Assembly: GCA_035498035.1 (NCBI GenBank)
Contig: DATKAN010000049.1
Location: forward strand, 1-49,465
From: Nitrospiria bacterium
GTDB taxonomy: Bacteria; Nitrospirota; Nitrospiria; JACQBZ01
Direction: 5' to 3'
Length of the DNA: 49,465 bases
How positions within the stretch are numbered: position 1 is the stretch's first letter; each line of letters starts with the position of its first letter. Made by a program: the position numbers and the translations under genes. Below are positions 25,081-33,549 of this stretch, piece after piece. The notes beneath the pieces are model-generated. The model was not told where the DNA came from and ran no database searches. It saw nothing but the letters and a program-made list of their open reading frames with translations.

Positions 25081-25743
25081 CTATTCAACCCCCGTCGACC
25101 CGGCTTTCGCGCCCTTGGCCGGGGCCGGTCCGCCCTTGGTTCCGGCCTGAGGTTTTTTCTTTTCTTCAACCGGCTTGCCTTCGGAGGCCGCGAAGGCGGT
25201 GGCTACAAAAGTGGTCTGCACGACCAAGCGACCTCTTTCAACCTTGGGGGTTCCCATTTTAATATTGGTAATATTTACGATTCGCGGGAGCTTGCTCACG
25301 CTGTCAAAAAACGAGGCGATCGTGTGATATCCGCCGCCGACTTCGACATCCACGGGAATCGCCGCATACAAACCGCTGGGATCTTCTTTCTTGGCGGAAG
25401 GCTTCCACAACTTGAAATCAAGGCCCACCCGAAGCCCCAGGTCGGAAACCTGCTTAAGCAGGCTGGCCACTTCCGCTTCCGGGGGAAGCTGCTGTTTTTT
25501 CTCCGCCAGCTGTTTCTCAAGTTCGGCATTTTCTTTTTTCAATTGCTCCAGTTTTTCAGCCTTGGCACGCTGGATTCCGATCTCGCTATCCAATTTCACA
25601 AGGTCGGATTGCAGTCCGGCAATGACGTTGTGTTGCGGAAGGTAAAACAACCAGGAAAACATCGCCACGATGAGAATATTGAACAGGAAAAGGCCCAGGA
25701 GCTTCTGGTACGTCGGAAGATTTTTAATAAAATCCAGGTTCAT
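25081..25743 (-). CDS. pilO: Type IV pilus alignment protein PilO
   Basis: 220 residues. A membrane helix lies at about 15-35 (KLLGLFLFNILIVAMFSWLF) and a coiled coil at about 45-85 (EKLEQLKKENAELEKQLAEK). A periplasmic ferredoxin-like domain follows (VDVEVGGGYHTIASFFDSVS, LPRIVNITNIKMGTPKVERG). The last about 25 residues are a Lys/Gly/Ala tail. It forms heterodimers with PilN and binds PilP. The start follows the pilN stop directly. Confidence 0.93.
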   Translation of the reverse strand: MNLDFIKNLPTYQKLLGLFLFNILIVAMFSWLFYLPQHNVIAGLQSDLVKLDSEIGIQRAKAEKLEQLKKENAELEKQLAEKKQQLPPEAEVASLLKQVSDLGLRVGLDFKLWKPSAKKEDPSGLYAAIPVDVEVGGGYHTIASFFDSVSKLPRIVNITNIKMGTPKVERGRLVVQTTFVATAFAASEGKPVEEKKKPQAGTKGGPAPAKGAKAGSTGVE

Positions 25744-26295
25744 TCAGATCACCATGGTGCATTTAAGCTTGAAACTGTAAATCGGAACATTTAACTCAAT
25801 GGCCTGACGGGACTCGATCAATTGAATATCGCTGAAAAATTTTGTGGTCTTAAGGTTGTTGATAAATTGAACAATGTCGGCGTTGGTCACGGCCTTGCCG
25901 TCCACTTCGACCTGAGAGCCTTCTTCCTTGACGGTGGTCAACCAAATTTTCAGAGGCTCCATGCTCTTGCTGATTTCGTCGAGCAAACGGACCGGGGCGC
26001 CTTGATTTTTCTTTAACTGTTCGATGATCTTATTTTTCTCTTCGAGGACCTTCTTGTTGCCTTCATAGTTTTCAACTTCCTTGACCTTTTCCTTCAATAC
26101 CGTCAATTCGGCATTGGCCTTGGTTTTTTCGTTTCTGAGGCGGTCGATCCGAGAATTCATTAAATACCAAAAATAGGTGCAGGCCACCACAACAAAACCG
26201 ATCAACACCCCGGCGAGAATCAATTCGTACTGAATCTCCATCTGTTTCTTGACTTTTCTCGCCTTGGGAATTGAAAGTAGGTTGATCTTGATCAT
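25744..26295 (-). CDS. pilN: Type IV pilus assembly protein PilN
   Basis: 183 residues. The N-terminal motif IKINLLSIPKARKVKK lies on the cytosolic side and binds PilM. A membrane helix (LILAGVLIGFVVVACTYFWY) is followed by a coiled coil (KVKEVENYEGNKKVLEEKNK). A periplasmic domain follows (ISKSMEPLKIWLTTVKEEGS, FINNLKTTKFFSDIQLIES). It pairs with PilO in the inner membrane. Its start overlaps the pilM stop by 4 bases. Confidence 0.94.
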   Translation of the reverse strand: MIKINLLSIPKARKVKKQMEIQYELILAGVLIGFVVVACTYFWYLMNSRIDRLRNEKTKANAELTVLKEKVKEVENYEGNKKVLEEKNKIIEQLKKNQGAPVRLLDEISKSMEPLKIWLTTVKEEGSQVEVDGKAVTNADIVQFINNLKTTKFFSDIQLIESRQAIELNVPIYSFKLKCTMVI

Positions 26296-27362
26296 CGATC
26301 ACCCATCTTTCGAATCGCCAAGCCGACGCCTACGGCGGCCTGCGGGGCCATCTCCCGGACCTCTTCGACATTGAATGTTTTCTTGTCGATTTCGACTTGA
26401 TGGAAGGGGTCGGCCAGCTCGACCGGCACCCCCAAACGTTCCCCCATCAAGGCAATCAGTCCCCTCGTTCGGGCCGCCCCTCCGCATAAAACCACCTTGT
26501 CGATGTTTTCCTGCGCGGAAGCCGTTTTAAAATAATCGATGGAGCGGGTCACCTCGCCGGCGACTTCGGTATTCACGGCGTTGATGACCGCGGCCAGGGA
26601 CTCCGCATTCACGCCTTCCGGATGTTCCAGCCGCTTGGCCTGTTCCGCGTCCGGATAGCTCAGGTTCAATTCTTTTTGAATGGTCTCCGTATACCGATTT
26701 CCGCCGATGGAAATATCGCGCGTAAAGGAAGACATCGTATTCTTCAGGATATTGATATTCATCACGCTGGCACCGATATTCACCAGGGCGACGACCTCAC
26801 CCTCCTGAACACCGTAGTTCATCCCGTACATGTTTTCAATCGCAAAGGAGTCCACATCCACCACCCGCGGGTTCAGGCCCGCATCGGCCACCAACGAAGT
26901 GTACTCGTTCAGCTTGTCTTTTTTCGCCGCCACCAGGAGGACATTCATGTGGGGTTGTCCGTCCTGCCCTTCGACCGTTCCCAATATATGAAAATCGATA
27001 TTGACGTCATTGATGTCGAACGGGATATACTGTTCGGCCTCCCACTTGATGGACTCCTCCAATTCATCCTCGGTCATCGCCGGAAGGTTAATCTTCTTCA
27101 CGATCACGGAATGGCCGGAAATGGAAATGGCCACATCCTTCAGCTTGATCTTCTGCTCGGCCAGCAATTCCTTTATGACCCCCCCGACGCTGGTCGCATC
27201 CATCACGGTACCGTCGACGATCATTTCGGGCGCCAAGGGTTTGATGCCGAATTTCTCCAGAGCGTAACCCGATTTCTTCTCTTTAAGTTGAACGACCTTG
27301 ATCGCGCTGGAGCCGATATCCAGCCCGAACAGGGGAACGGCTTTTGAAAACGAAAAAAACAT
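26292..27362 (-). CDS. pilM: Type IV pilus actin-like protein PilM
   Basis: 356 residues of the actin/FtsA fold. Phosphate 1 loop is LFGLDIGSSAIKVVQLK, phosphate 2 region is GEVVALVNIGASVMNINIL, and the adenosine loop is VVLCGGAARTRGLIALMGER. It is a cytosolic ATP-binding protein that docks on the PilN tail. TAGGAG precedes the start. It is the first gene of the pilMNOPQ set; the small MerR-type gene lies 27 bases upstream on the same strand. Confidence 0.96.
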   Translation of the reverse strand: MFFSFSKAVPLFGLDIGSSAIKVVQLKEKKSGYALEKFGIKPLAPEMIVDGTVMDATSVGGVIKELLAEQKIKLKDVAISISGHSVIVKKINLPAMTEDELEESIKWEAEQYIPFDINDVNIDFHILGTVEGQDGQPHMNVLLVAAKKDKLNEYTSLVADAGLNPRVVDVDSFAIENMYGMNYGVQEGEVVALVNIGASVMNINILKNTMSSFTRDISIGGNRYTETIQKELNLSYPDAEQAKRLEHPEGVNAESLAAVINAVNTEVAGEVTRSIDYFKTASAQENIDKVVLCGGAARTRGLIALMGERLGVPVELADPFHQVEIDKKTFNVEEVREMAPQAAVGVGLAIRKMGDR

Positions 27363-27389
27363 CGACGGACTCCTACCTTATTGGAACAA

Positions 27390-27593
27390 CTATAGCCGAT
27401 TGTTCCTGCTTTGCATGATTTTTCGGATTTCCTTTATGTTTTGCTTGGAGTAGAGGCGCCAATTACGCCAATCCCGGCCGACATTGGAGATTAGTCCCTC
27501 CTTCTCCCAACGAAAGAGGGTGGCCTTTGAGATATCGAATATTTTGCAGATCTCTCTGGTTTTGTACCGTTTTACCCTGATATTTGGAGCCAT
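27390..27593 (-). CDS. Small MerR-type helix-turn-helix regulator
   Basis: 67 residues made almost only of a winged HTH: YKTREICKIFDISKATLFRW, EKEGLISNVGRDWRNWRLYS, KQNIKEIRKIMQS. There is no ligand or dimerisation domain, so it resembles the isolated MerR DNA-binding domains used by small regulators or excisionases. A strong promoter with a near-palindromic site over its -10 suggests self-control. It stands first in the same direction as the pil genes and may control them; that is inference. Confidence 0.82.
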   Translation of the reverse strand: MAPNIRVKRYKTREICKIFDISKATLFRWEKEGLISNVGRDWRNWRLYSKQNIKEIRKIMQSRNNRL

Positions 27594-27642
27594 CCCTTGA
27601 CCTTGGAGATGAGAGATATTTCCAATCTAAGCTGGCTAATAA

Positions 27643-27660
27643 TAGCAAGTATACTTACTA
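27643..27660. promoter_or_regulatory. Candidate operator over the -10 of the MerR/pil promoter
   Basis: TAGCAAGTATACTTACTA is a palindrome except for one mismatched pair, centred on the -10 hexamer. Its position would let a bound dimer block or remodel the promoter. The small MerR-type protein encoded next is the natural candidate to bind it. Confidence 0.5.
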
Positions 27661-27675
27661 TAATCAGCTTGTCAA
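27648..27675 (-). promoter_or_regulatory. Strong sigma-70 promoter before the MerR-type gene and pil operon
   Basis: Minus strand: TTGACA (27670-27675), 16-base spacer, TATACT (27648-27653). This is one of the best consensus promoters in the window and could drive the MerR-type gene, pilMNOPQ, aroC and aroKB. Confidence 0.75.
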
Positions 27676-27781
27676 GGGATTTTCTCGTCCAAAACCCATG
27701 TTTTCAGAAAAAAACCCGGCGGATGGCACATAAATGGACAGGAGCCCCCCAAGGATAGGGGTTTACCGGAGGAAAAGATAA

Positions 27782-28552
27782 TCAGCCCTGTTTCTGCTTG
27801 GCGTGCAATAGACGTTGCGCTCCGGCTCGAATGGCCTCGGGGATGTTCCGATTTTTGACAAGGAGGCCCAGATCCTTTACCCGTACCGAGGCCAGAAGCG
27901 GGACGGAAACCCCGATCGGAGTCTTTGGATTGGCGACCAGCGCGTATAGAATGGAGTAGTTCTTCAGCCAGTCTTTATTTTTACCGACGCTCCTTAAAAT
28001 ATCATCCGAAACGTTTCGCGATTGAGCAATGAGAAGAATCTCATCCTCGGTAATTTTGGGACTGTTCAGGACCGCCTGAGACACCTGACGATTGGGATCC
28101 TTGAGCAGGAGGCTCCGCGCATCCTTCCCGGCGCGGAGTGCGAATTGCACTTTTTCAGCCACCGGCATCTTTTGTATGCGCTGATACAGCGTCTCTTTAT
28201 CGGCCGGCTGATTTTCTTCATGAATGTCCTCTTTCGTTGAGACCGTTCCAAGATCGCCCCTCTGAAACGGTACCAACCCTTTCTCGGCCGCGGACTCGGC
28301 CCCGTCCTTTATCGCCTGCATCCGCTTTTTAAAATCGGACGAGGCATGGCTGTAAAGAAAGAGAAAGGTTTGTGGCATGACCTTGGGGTGGATGACCAGC
28401 AATTCCATGAGCGATAGGTCTCGATGCCGAAGTTTGGCGATTTGATCGAGAATGGCCCCCTCCGTCGAACCGTCCTTGAGCAGCCCGATCACGGTCTCGA
28501 GAGCGCAGTGCTCCAGATTCAGCGTCAACAGCCGGGGAGTTTTCGATTTCAT
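27782..28552 (-). CDS. Helical-repeat protein of unknown function
   Basis: 256 residues, cytosolic. The N-terminal part (about 1-70) and the C-terminal part (about 155-250) consist of short helix pairs that recall leucine-rich repeat variant or HEAT-like units: SQAVLNSPKITEDEILLIAQ, SRNVSDDILRSVGKNKDWLK and NPKTPIGVSVPLLASVRVKD. A charged linker separates them. Such proteins often act as scaffolds or adaptors. No catalytic residues were seen. It starts seven bases after the rapZ stop, so it probably belongs to the rpoN-hpf-rapZ transcript. Confidence 0.75.
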   Translation of the reverse strand: MKSKTPRLLTLNLEHCALETVIGLLKDGSTEGAILDQIAKLRHRDLSLMELLVIHPKVMPQTFLFLYSHASSDFKKRMQAIKDGAESAAEKGLVPFQRGDLGTVSTKEDIHEENQPADKETLYQRIQKMPVAEKVQFALRAGKDARSLLLKDPNRQVSQAVLNSPKITEDEILLIAQSRNVSDDILRSVGKNKDWLKNYSILYALVANPKTPIGVSVPLLASVRVKDLGLLVKNRNIPEAIRAGAQRLLHAKQKQG

Positions 28553-28558
28553 AATCGT

Positions 28559-29425
28559 TCAGCGCTCCCGATTGACATCACGATGACGAAGCACCACTTG
28601 ATAATGGGCGGCCTTGAGGTCATCATGAAGCCGTCGAGCCATGGCCACGGAGCGATGACGCCCTCCCGTACAGCCAATCGCCATGGTTAAATAAGGACGG
28701 CCCTCTTTTTCATAAAATGGAACCAGGAAGGCCAGGAACGATTTGACCAGTTCGATGAAACGATCCGCCTCCGGCTTCCGAAAGACATATTCCTGAACCG
28801 ACGGATCCTCCCCGGAGAGGGGCTTTAGCTCGGACACGAAATTCGGGTTCTGTAGGAATCGAACATCGAAGAGCAGATCGGTTTCGTAGGGAATGCCGTA
28901 TTTATAGCCAAAGGAAATAACGGAGATACTGGGTTTTCGTATTTCCCCTTGGTCTAAATAATACTGGGCGATGACGTCTTTGAGCTGCTGGATGGTAAAG
29001 GCGGAGGTATCGATGATCCGATCCGACCGTTTCTTCAGTTCGGCCAACTGCTCTCTCTCCTTTTGAATCCCTTCGAGAATCGGCATATTCTTGGCCAGAG
29101 GATGGGGCCTTCTCGTTTCGGAAAAGCGTCGGACAAGCACTTCGTCGTTGGCCTCAAAAAAAATCAGTTCGCAGTGGTATCCGTCTCTTTTAAGTCGCTC
29201 CGCAATCGTCAGAAAATCTCGCAAAAAATCCCTTTCCCGGATATCGATGCCGACGGCGACTTTCGTGATTCCGGCGCTCGATTGGGTACACAGGTCGGCA
29301 AAGACGGGCAATAACGGCGGCGGGAGGTTGTCGACGCAGAAAAAGCCGAGGTCCTCAAAACATTTCAACGCGTTGGTTTTTCCGGAACCGGATAATCCGC
29401 TGACGATGACCAACCGCAGATCCAT
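28559..29425 (-). CDS. rapZ: RNase adapter / nucleotide-binding protein RapZ
   Basis: The ATG at 29425 (MDLRLVIVSGLSGSGKT) gives 288 residues and fits the family start; an in-frame TTG at 29452 would overlap hpf. Walker A is GLSGSGKT (10-17), followed by ALKCFEDLGFFCVDNLPPPL. The C-terminal domain has VISFGYKYGIPYETDLLFDV and the conserved IGCTGGRHRSVAMARRL. In enterobacteria RapZ delivers a small RNA to RNase E to tune GlmS; in other bacteria the role is less clear. It is commonly linked to rpoN, as here. Confidence 0.96.
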   Translation of the reverse strand: MDLRLVIVSGLSGSGKTNALKCFEDLGFFCVDNLPPPLLPVFADLCTQSSAGITKVAVGIDIRERDFLRDFLTIAERLKRDGYHCELIFFEANDEVLVRRFSETRRPHPLAKNMPILEGIQKEREQLAELKKRSDRIIDTSAFTIQQLKDVIAQYYLDQGEIRKPSISVISFGYKYGIPYETDLLFDVRFLQNPNFVSELKPLSGEDPSVQEYVFRKPEADRFIELVKSFLAFLVPFYEKEGRPYLTMAIGCTGGRHRSVAMARRLHDDLKAAHYQVVLRHRDVNRER

Positions 29426-29444
29426 GGAAGCGTTTCCGTTCGGT

Positions 29445-29960
29445 TCAATCAATGATGAGTTCGGTCAGTTCAACATGCCCGTTTTTTCCCCGCATCAACA
29501 ATTTCAGCTGCTCATCCGTATCATCAAAGAAAACCACGTGATCGGTCTTCACCGAGGCCAAACGGGACAGGGCGTCGTCCAGCGACAGCGTGGCCACGAT
29601 ATGGGCCTCCCGTGTGAGCACCGGGGTCTTCTTCGCCGGTCTCGGGACCGGCGGCTTCCGGGCCGACGGCGGCTTGTGTCGGGACAGTTTCTCCTTGTAC
29701 CTCCTTAACCGCTGTTCGATCTTGTCCATCGCCATGTCGATGGACCGGTACATTTCGTCCGTCTCTTCCTCGGCCAGGATTCGATTTCCATCGACCCATA
29801 AGGTGATTTCGGCCGTATGGCGATATTTCTCAACGGACAACCTCACGGCCGCCTCGATCGGCTTAAAGGAATAGCGAGAAAGTTTCTTTAAGCGCAGCTT
29901 GGTGTAGTCGCGCAACGCCTGGGTAACTTCGATGTGTCGACCGGCAATCGTCAATTGCAT
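29445..29960 (-). CDS. hpf: Ribosome hibernation promoting factor, long form
   Basis: The start at 29960 (MQLTIAGRHIEVTQALRDY) has AAGGAG upstream and gives 171 residues. The N-terminal RaiA/YfiA domain covers about 1-100 (KKLSRYSFKPIEAAVRLSVE, DEMYRSIDMAMDKIEQRLRR). A basic linker (KLSRHKPPSARKPPVPRPA) leads to the C-terminal dimerisation domain (LSRLASVKTDHVVFFDDTDE). Long HPF alone forms inactive 100S ribosome dimers. It lies between rpoN and rapZ, the usual place. Confidence 0.95.
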   Translation of the reverse strand: MQLTIAGRHIEVTQALRDYTKLRLKKLSRYSFKPIEAAVRLSVEKYRHTAEITLWVDGNRILAEEETDEMYRSIDMAMDKIEQRLRRYKEKLSRHKPPSARKPPVPRPAKKTPVLTREAHIVATLSLDDALSRLASVKTDHVVFFDDTDEQLKLLMRGKNGHVELTELIID

Positions 29961-30049
29961 CACAAACTCCTTCAGCAAAAGCAGCGCGGACCCTTAAGGA
30001 AAACGAACGGGCGTTCCGTCGAATACCCCCCATGAATTCAAACACATTT

Positions 30050-31468
30050 TCAGGATAGATACCGTCGGCGGCTGGCCTGCGGTATTTTGAGCTCCACCCT
30101 GTATTTCGCCACCGTCCTGCGTGCGATTTCGATATGTCGATTCCGGAGGCGTTCAACGATCTCCTGGTCTTTAAGGGGTTTCTGGGGATCTTCTTCCGAC
30201 ACCATCTGGCGAATGATCTCCCGCACCGTGACGGAGGAGACTTCGCCGCCGAACTCGTTGCTTCGTGAAAGACTGCTATTGAAAAAATACTTCAACTCGA
30301 ATATGCCCTGAGGGGTATGCATGTACTTGTTCGTCGTCACGCGACTGATGGTCGACTCATGCATGGAGATATCGTCGGCGACTTGTCGCAGAACCAGGGG
30401 TTTCAAGTAATCCACCCCCTTGTCCAGGAACTCCCGCTGGAATTTGACGATGCTCTCCGCCACTTTGCAGATCGTGCGGTTACGCTGTTCAATGCTGCGA
30501 ACCAACCATACGGCCGAACGAAACCGTCCTTCAAGGTAACTGCGGGTCGCGTCGGGCACCTGCGTTTTTTCCGACAGCAACTTCTGATAATACGGACTGA
30601 TGCGAAGTTTCGGCAGACCGTCGTCGTTGAGGACGACGACGTAGTCTTCATCGGACTTGGCGACAAAAATATCCGGGAAAATAATTTGGGCCTCATCGGT
30701 TAAGAACGGCCGCCCGGGTTTGGGTTCAAGGTTTTGAATAATTTTCACAACCGCCAGGATCTCTTCCAAGGAAACTCCCAAGGTCTTGACGATATCCTGA
30801 AACCTCCGTGTCTCGATTTCTTTCAGATGGTTTGATACAATCACCTCGGCCAACGAGCCTTTCAATCCCAGTTGTTCCAGCTGGATCAATAAACATTCCC
30901 TCAGGTCGCGTGCGCCGACCCCCATCGGGTCGAAACTCTGAACGAGCTTGAGCGCCCGTTCGACTTCCTCGTTTTTGACTTCGGCCAAGGTCGCGGCTTC
31001 CTCAACCGTGATCCGGAGGTATCCGTCGTCATCGATGTTGCCAATAATGACCTTTCCGATCTCGACTTCATGAGGGGTGGCGACCGACAGCCTTAACTGC
31101 CACAGGAGATGATCCTGAAGCGACTGAGGCTTGGTCAGGGTCTGTTCGTAAGAAGGCGGCTCGTCCCCTCCTCCCAAAGGAAACTCGGTTTCCTTATTTT
31201 CGCGCTGGATATCCCCGATATATTCTTCCCATTGGGACGACAGTTCGGCCTCCGAGGTATCGGGCGTGGCCTCCTCTTCATCGGTCTTTTTCTCCTCGAC
31301 CGGTTCCTCCACATCCGTGACCTCGTCCAGCAACGGGTTCTCCAGAAGCTCCTGCGAAACCATTTGGGAAAGTTCCAGGCGGGAAAGCTGCAGCAACTTG
31401 ATCGCCTGCTGCAACTGCGGCGTCATGATCAGTTTTTGAGTCAGTCTTAAATCGAGTCGGGTTTTCAT
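30050..31468 (-). CDS. rpoN: RNA polymerase sigma-54 factor RpoN
   Basis: 472 residues with all regions. The activator-interacting region I is LRLTQKLIMTPQLQQAIKLL, and an acidic region II lies at about 50-115. The core-binding domain begins about 120 (LQDHLLWQLRLSVATPHEVE). The HTH is DDISMHESTISRVTTNKYMH, and the C-terminal RpoN box is ARRTVAKYR. It directs polymerase to -24/-12 promoters with enhancer-binding activators. lptB lies upstream by 72 bases and hpf downstream. Confidence 0.97.
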   Translation of the reverse strand: MKTRLDLRLTQKLIMTPQLQQAIKLLQLSRLELSQMVSQELLENPLLDEVTDVEEPVEEKKTDEEEATPDTSEAELSSQWEEYIGDIQRENKETEFPLGGGDEPPSYEQTLTKPQSLQDHLLWQLRLSVATPHEVEIGKVIIGNIDDDGYLRITVEEAATLAEVKNEEVERALKLVQSFDPMGVGARDLRECLLIQLEQLGLKGSLAEVIVSNHLKEIETRRFQDIVKTLGVSLEEILAVVKIIQNLEPKPGRPFLTDEAQIIFPDIFVAKSDEDYVVVLNDDGLPKLRISPYYQKLLSEKTQVPDATRSYLEGRFRSAVWLVRSIEQRNRTICKVAESIVKFQREFLDKGVDYLKPLVLRQVADDISMHESTISRVTTNKYMHTPQGIFELKYFFNSSLSRSNEFGGEVSSVTVREIIRQMVSEEDPQKPLKDQEIVERLRNRHIEIARRTVAKYRVELKIPQASRRRYLS

Positions 31469-31540
31469 AATACCGTTGTCATGACCTCGTCCCAGCCTCC
31501 ATTCCCGGGCGGGGCGGCCCGCCGGGATGCCGTCGCCGGT

Positions 31541-32272
31541 CTATCCGAGAAAGCGAAATTTTTCCCCCAGATAAATCGCCTTGGCCTTGGAGCTGTTCGC
31601 GATATCTTGGGAGGTGCCCGATTCCAGGATTTCCCCTTCGCTAATTATATAAGAACGATCCGTAATTTCAAGCGTTTCCTGAACATTATGATCCGTGATC
31701 AGAATTCCGATTCCCTTGGCCTTCAATTGGCCGATAATTTTCTGGATATCGATAATGGCAATGGGATCGATGCCGGCAAAGGGTTCGTCCAGGAGAAGAA
31801 AGTGAGGCGACGTCACCAGGGAACGGGTAATTTCAACCCGCCGACGTTCCCCTCCCGATAAGGCATAGGCCTTGCTGTTTGAAAGATGCGAAATGTTCAG
31901 TTCCTTGAGGAGGGAATGGAGGCGTTCCTGCCGTCCCGAGGGGGAAAGATCCAGCGTCTCAAGAATGGCGAGGAGATTTTCCTCAACGGTCAGTTTTCGA
32001 AAAACCGAGGGTTCTTGCGGGAGATAACCGATCCCCTGCCGGGCCCGTCGGTACATAGGCAGGTGCGTTATGTTCCGATCATCGAGAAAAATCTCTCCAT
32101 GGTCCGCCGCAATCAGGCCCACTATCATATAGAAAACGGTCGTTTTACCGGCGCCATTCGGGCCCAACAATCCCACCACTTCGCCGGTCTTGACTTCCAC
32201 GCTGATATCTTTAACGACCTTGCGTTTTCGAAAACTTTTCTCTAGATGTTTCGCACTCAGGAGCATCGTCAC
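31541..32272 (-). CDS. lptB: LPS export ABC transporter ATPase LptB
   Basis: 243 residues: Walker [11 protein letters not shown]-loop [18 protein letters not shown], signature [11 protein letters not shown], Walker [15 protein letters not shown], and switch [17 protein letters not shown], all typical of LptB. It drives LPS extraction from the inner membrane together with LptFG, whose genes are not in the window. It lies 21 bases after lptA. Confidence 0.96.
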   Translation of the reverse strand: MTMLLSAKHLEKSFRKRKVVKDISVEVKTGEVVGLLGPNGAGKTTVFYMIVGLIAADHGEIFLDDRNITHLPMYRRARQGIGYLPQEPSVFRKLTVEENLLAILETLDLSPSGRQERLHSLLKELNISHLSNSKAYALSGGERRRVEITRSLVTSPHFLLLDEPFAGIDPIAIIDIQKIIGQLKAKGIGILITDHNVQETLEITDRSYIISEGEILESGTSQDIANSSKAKAIYLGEKFRFLG

Positions 32273-32293
32273 CCTGGATTCGTCCGGCTCAAT

Positions 32294-32835
32294 TTACTTT
32301 TGTGCCGGCTCTTTGGGATGGATCAGAACTTTGCTTCCTTCAATGACACTGCGATCCTCTTTCAAGTAAATCGTCATCTTGGTGCCTGTAACCCTGTAGT
32401 CTTTTTCCCAAGCGACCGGTTCCCCCAGGAGAACGACCTTATCTTCTTTCTGATAATAATAGGCTTCGTTGGATTTGGCCCTTTTTTCCCCCTGCTTCAG
32501 GACGACATCCCCTGTTGCATGAATGAGCGTGACCTCATTATCGTCGAAATGCGCCTGCGGAGAGATAAGCCCCGGGGTTGATTTTGAAGTTTGGCCCGGG
32601 GTTTCCTTGGATGCAAACGTGACCTCCGCATGGTTGGCGGTAATGGTCATGTCCTCCTTGCTCATGACCACATCCCCCTCAAAAATAGCCAGATGTTCCA
32701 GGTTTTTCACGGTCATGCTTTTAGAACTGATGGAGAGCGTCTGGGAATGGGTCGCCGTTTCCGTTGCTAAAAGGGGCGTGGCGCTTAAAAAAAAACACCG
32801 GCCGTCAATATATTTCTAAGGCTCGGTTGTAACAT
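32294..32835 (-). pseudogene. lptA: LptA, LPS transport periplasmic protein, with reading-frame break near the 5' end
   Basis: From the ATG at 32835 the minus strand reads MLQPSLRNILTAGVFF, then meets a run of nine T (32787-32795) and a TAA. One more T would continue LSATPLLATETATHSQTLSI, a full signal peptide joined to an intact LptA/OstA domain. That domain includes MTVKNLEHLAIFEGDVVMSK, PQAHFDDNEVTLIHATGDVV and KVVLLGEPVAWEKDYRVTG. Without it the domain has only an internal ATG at 32716 and no signal. LptA bridges LPS from LptC to the outer membrane and is essential in most diderms. A sequencing or assembly error, or slippage on the homopolymer, is therefore more likely than true loss. The start overlaps the end of lptC. 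Confidence 0.85.
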
Positions 32836-33355
32836 GAACATCCCCGTCGACCATGATTTGCTGATTTTCCAATTTCACGATCAGTTGATTGCCGCGAATA
32901 CGGAGTCTCTGGGCGGTTATTTGAACCGGGTTCGCGGACACAATCTCACGCTCTTTATCATTCCAGTTCAACGAGGGAGCCCGGATCGTGAAACCGTTAT
33001 TCATCGATACATCCAGATCCCCATCATTATTCTTAATCTCAAAATCATGGGTCTCCGTATTGAGCAGGCCTTGATCGCCCGAAAAACTCACCTGAAGCCC
33101 TTCGGGTGTTTGCAGGATCGCCTGCGTTTCGTTGAGCGACACCTCATTCCGATCCTCAAACAGCTCGGCCCGCTTGGCCTTGATGTCCCATTCCACCGCG
33201 CCGTTACGAATCTGTTTGAGCGTAAACCCTTCCATTTCGATGTCCGCTTTCGAGATCAGTGTTCTCGATGGAGGCAGGACTTGAGGATGTTCGATGCCCA
33301 CGGACAGCACCCAAGCCAACAAGGCCAGAAGCATTCCAATAAATATCAGGAGCAT
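32816..33355 (-). CDS. lptC: LPS export protein LptC
   Basis: The ATG at 33355 (MLLIFIGMLLALLAWVLSV) follows CGAGGATC and gives 179 residues; an upstream ATG at 33379 adds eight. One membrane helix is followed by a periplasmic LptC/OstA-type beta-jellyroll: ISKADIEMEGFTLKQIRNGA, KAKRAELFEDRNEVSLNET, EIKNNDGDLDVSMNNGFTI. It receives LPS from LptBFG and passes it to LptA. Its own promoter lies just upstream, separating it from the ribosomal operon. Confidence 0.92.
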   Translation of the reverse strand: MLLIFIGMLLALLAWVLSVGIEHPQVLPPSRTLISKADIEMEGFTLKQIRNGAVEWDIKAKRAELFEDRNEVSLNETQAILQTPEGLQVSFSGDQGLLNTETHDFEIKNNDGDLDVSMNNGFTIRAPSLNWNDKEREIVSANPVQITAQRLRIRGNQLIVKLENQQIMVDGDVHVTTEP

Positions 33356-33388
33356 GATCCTCGGAACACGCAATGGCATGGTACAGAC

Positions 33389-33417
33389 ACTATAACATAC
33401 GTCAGGATTTGAGTAAA
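33389..33417 (-). promoter_or_regulatory. Promoter of the lptCAB-rpoN cluster
   Basis: Minus strand: TTTACT (33412-33417), 17-base spacer, TATAGT (33389-33394). The start site would lie near 33382, giving a very short leader to the ATG at 33355. A palindrome GTGTAATTTACAC at about 33518-33531 lies upstream and could bind a regulator. Confidence 0.6.
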
Positions 33418-33549
33418 GCGCGGGACGATCTCGGAACCCGCTGGAAATATTCCAATATTCTGGAAGGTTAAGGGTTCTTTTTACCCGGGCGGATTCGGAA
33501 AGGTCGAGGGGAAAGGGTGTAATTTACACTCGGGCTCGGCCGATCCTTA

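Noticed and set aside
27690-27781. Terminator for the helical-repeat gene
   Set aside because: A CCCC/GGGG stem and a separate T7 run exist on the minus strand, but they are not adjacent, so no proper terminator could be supported.
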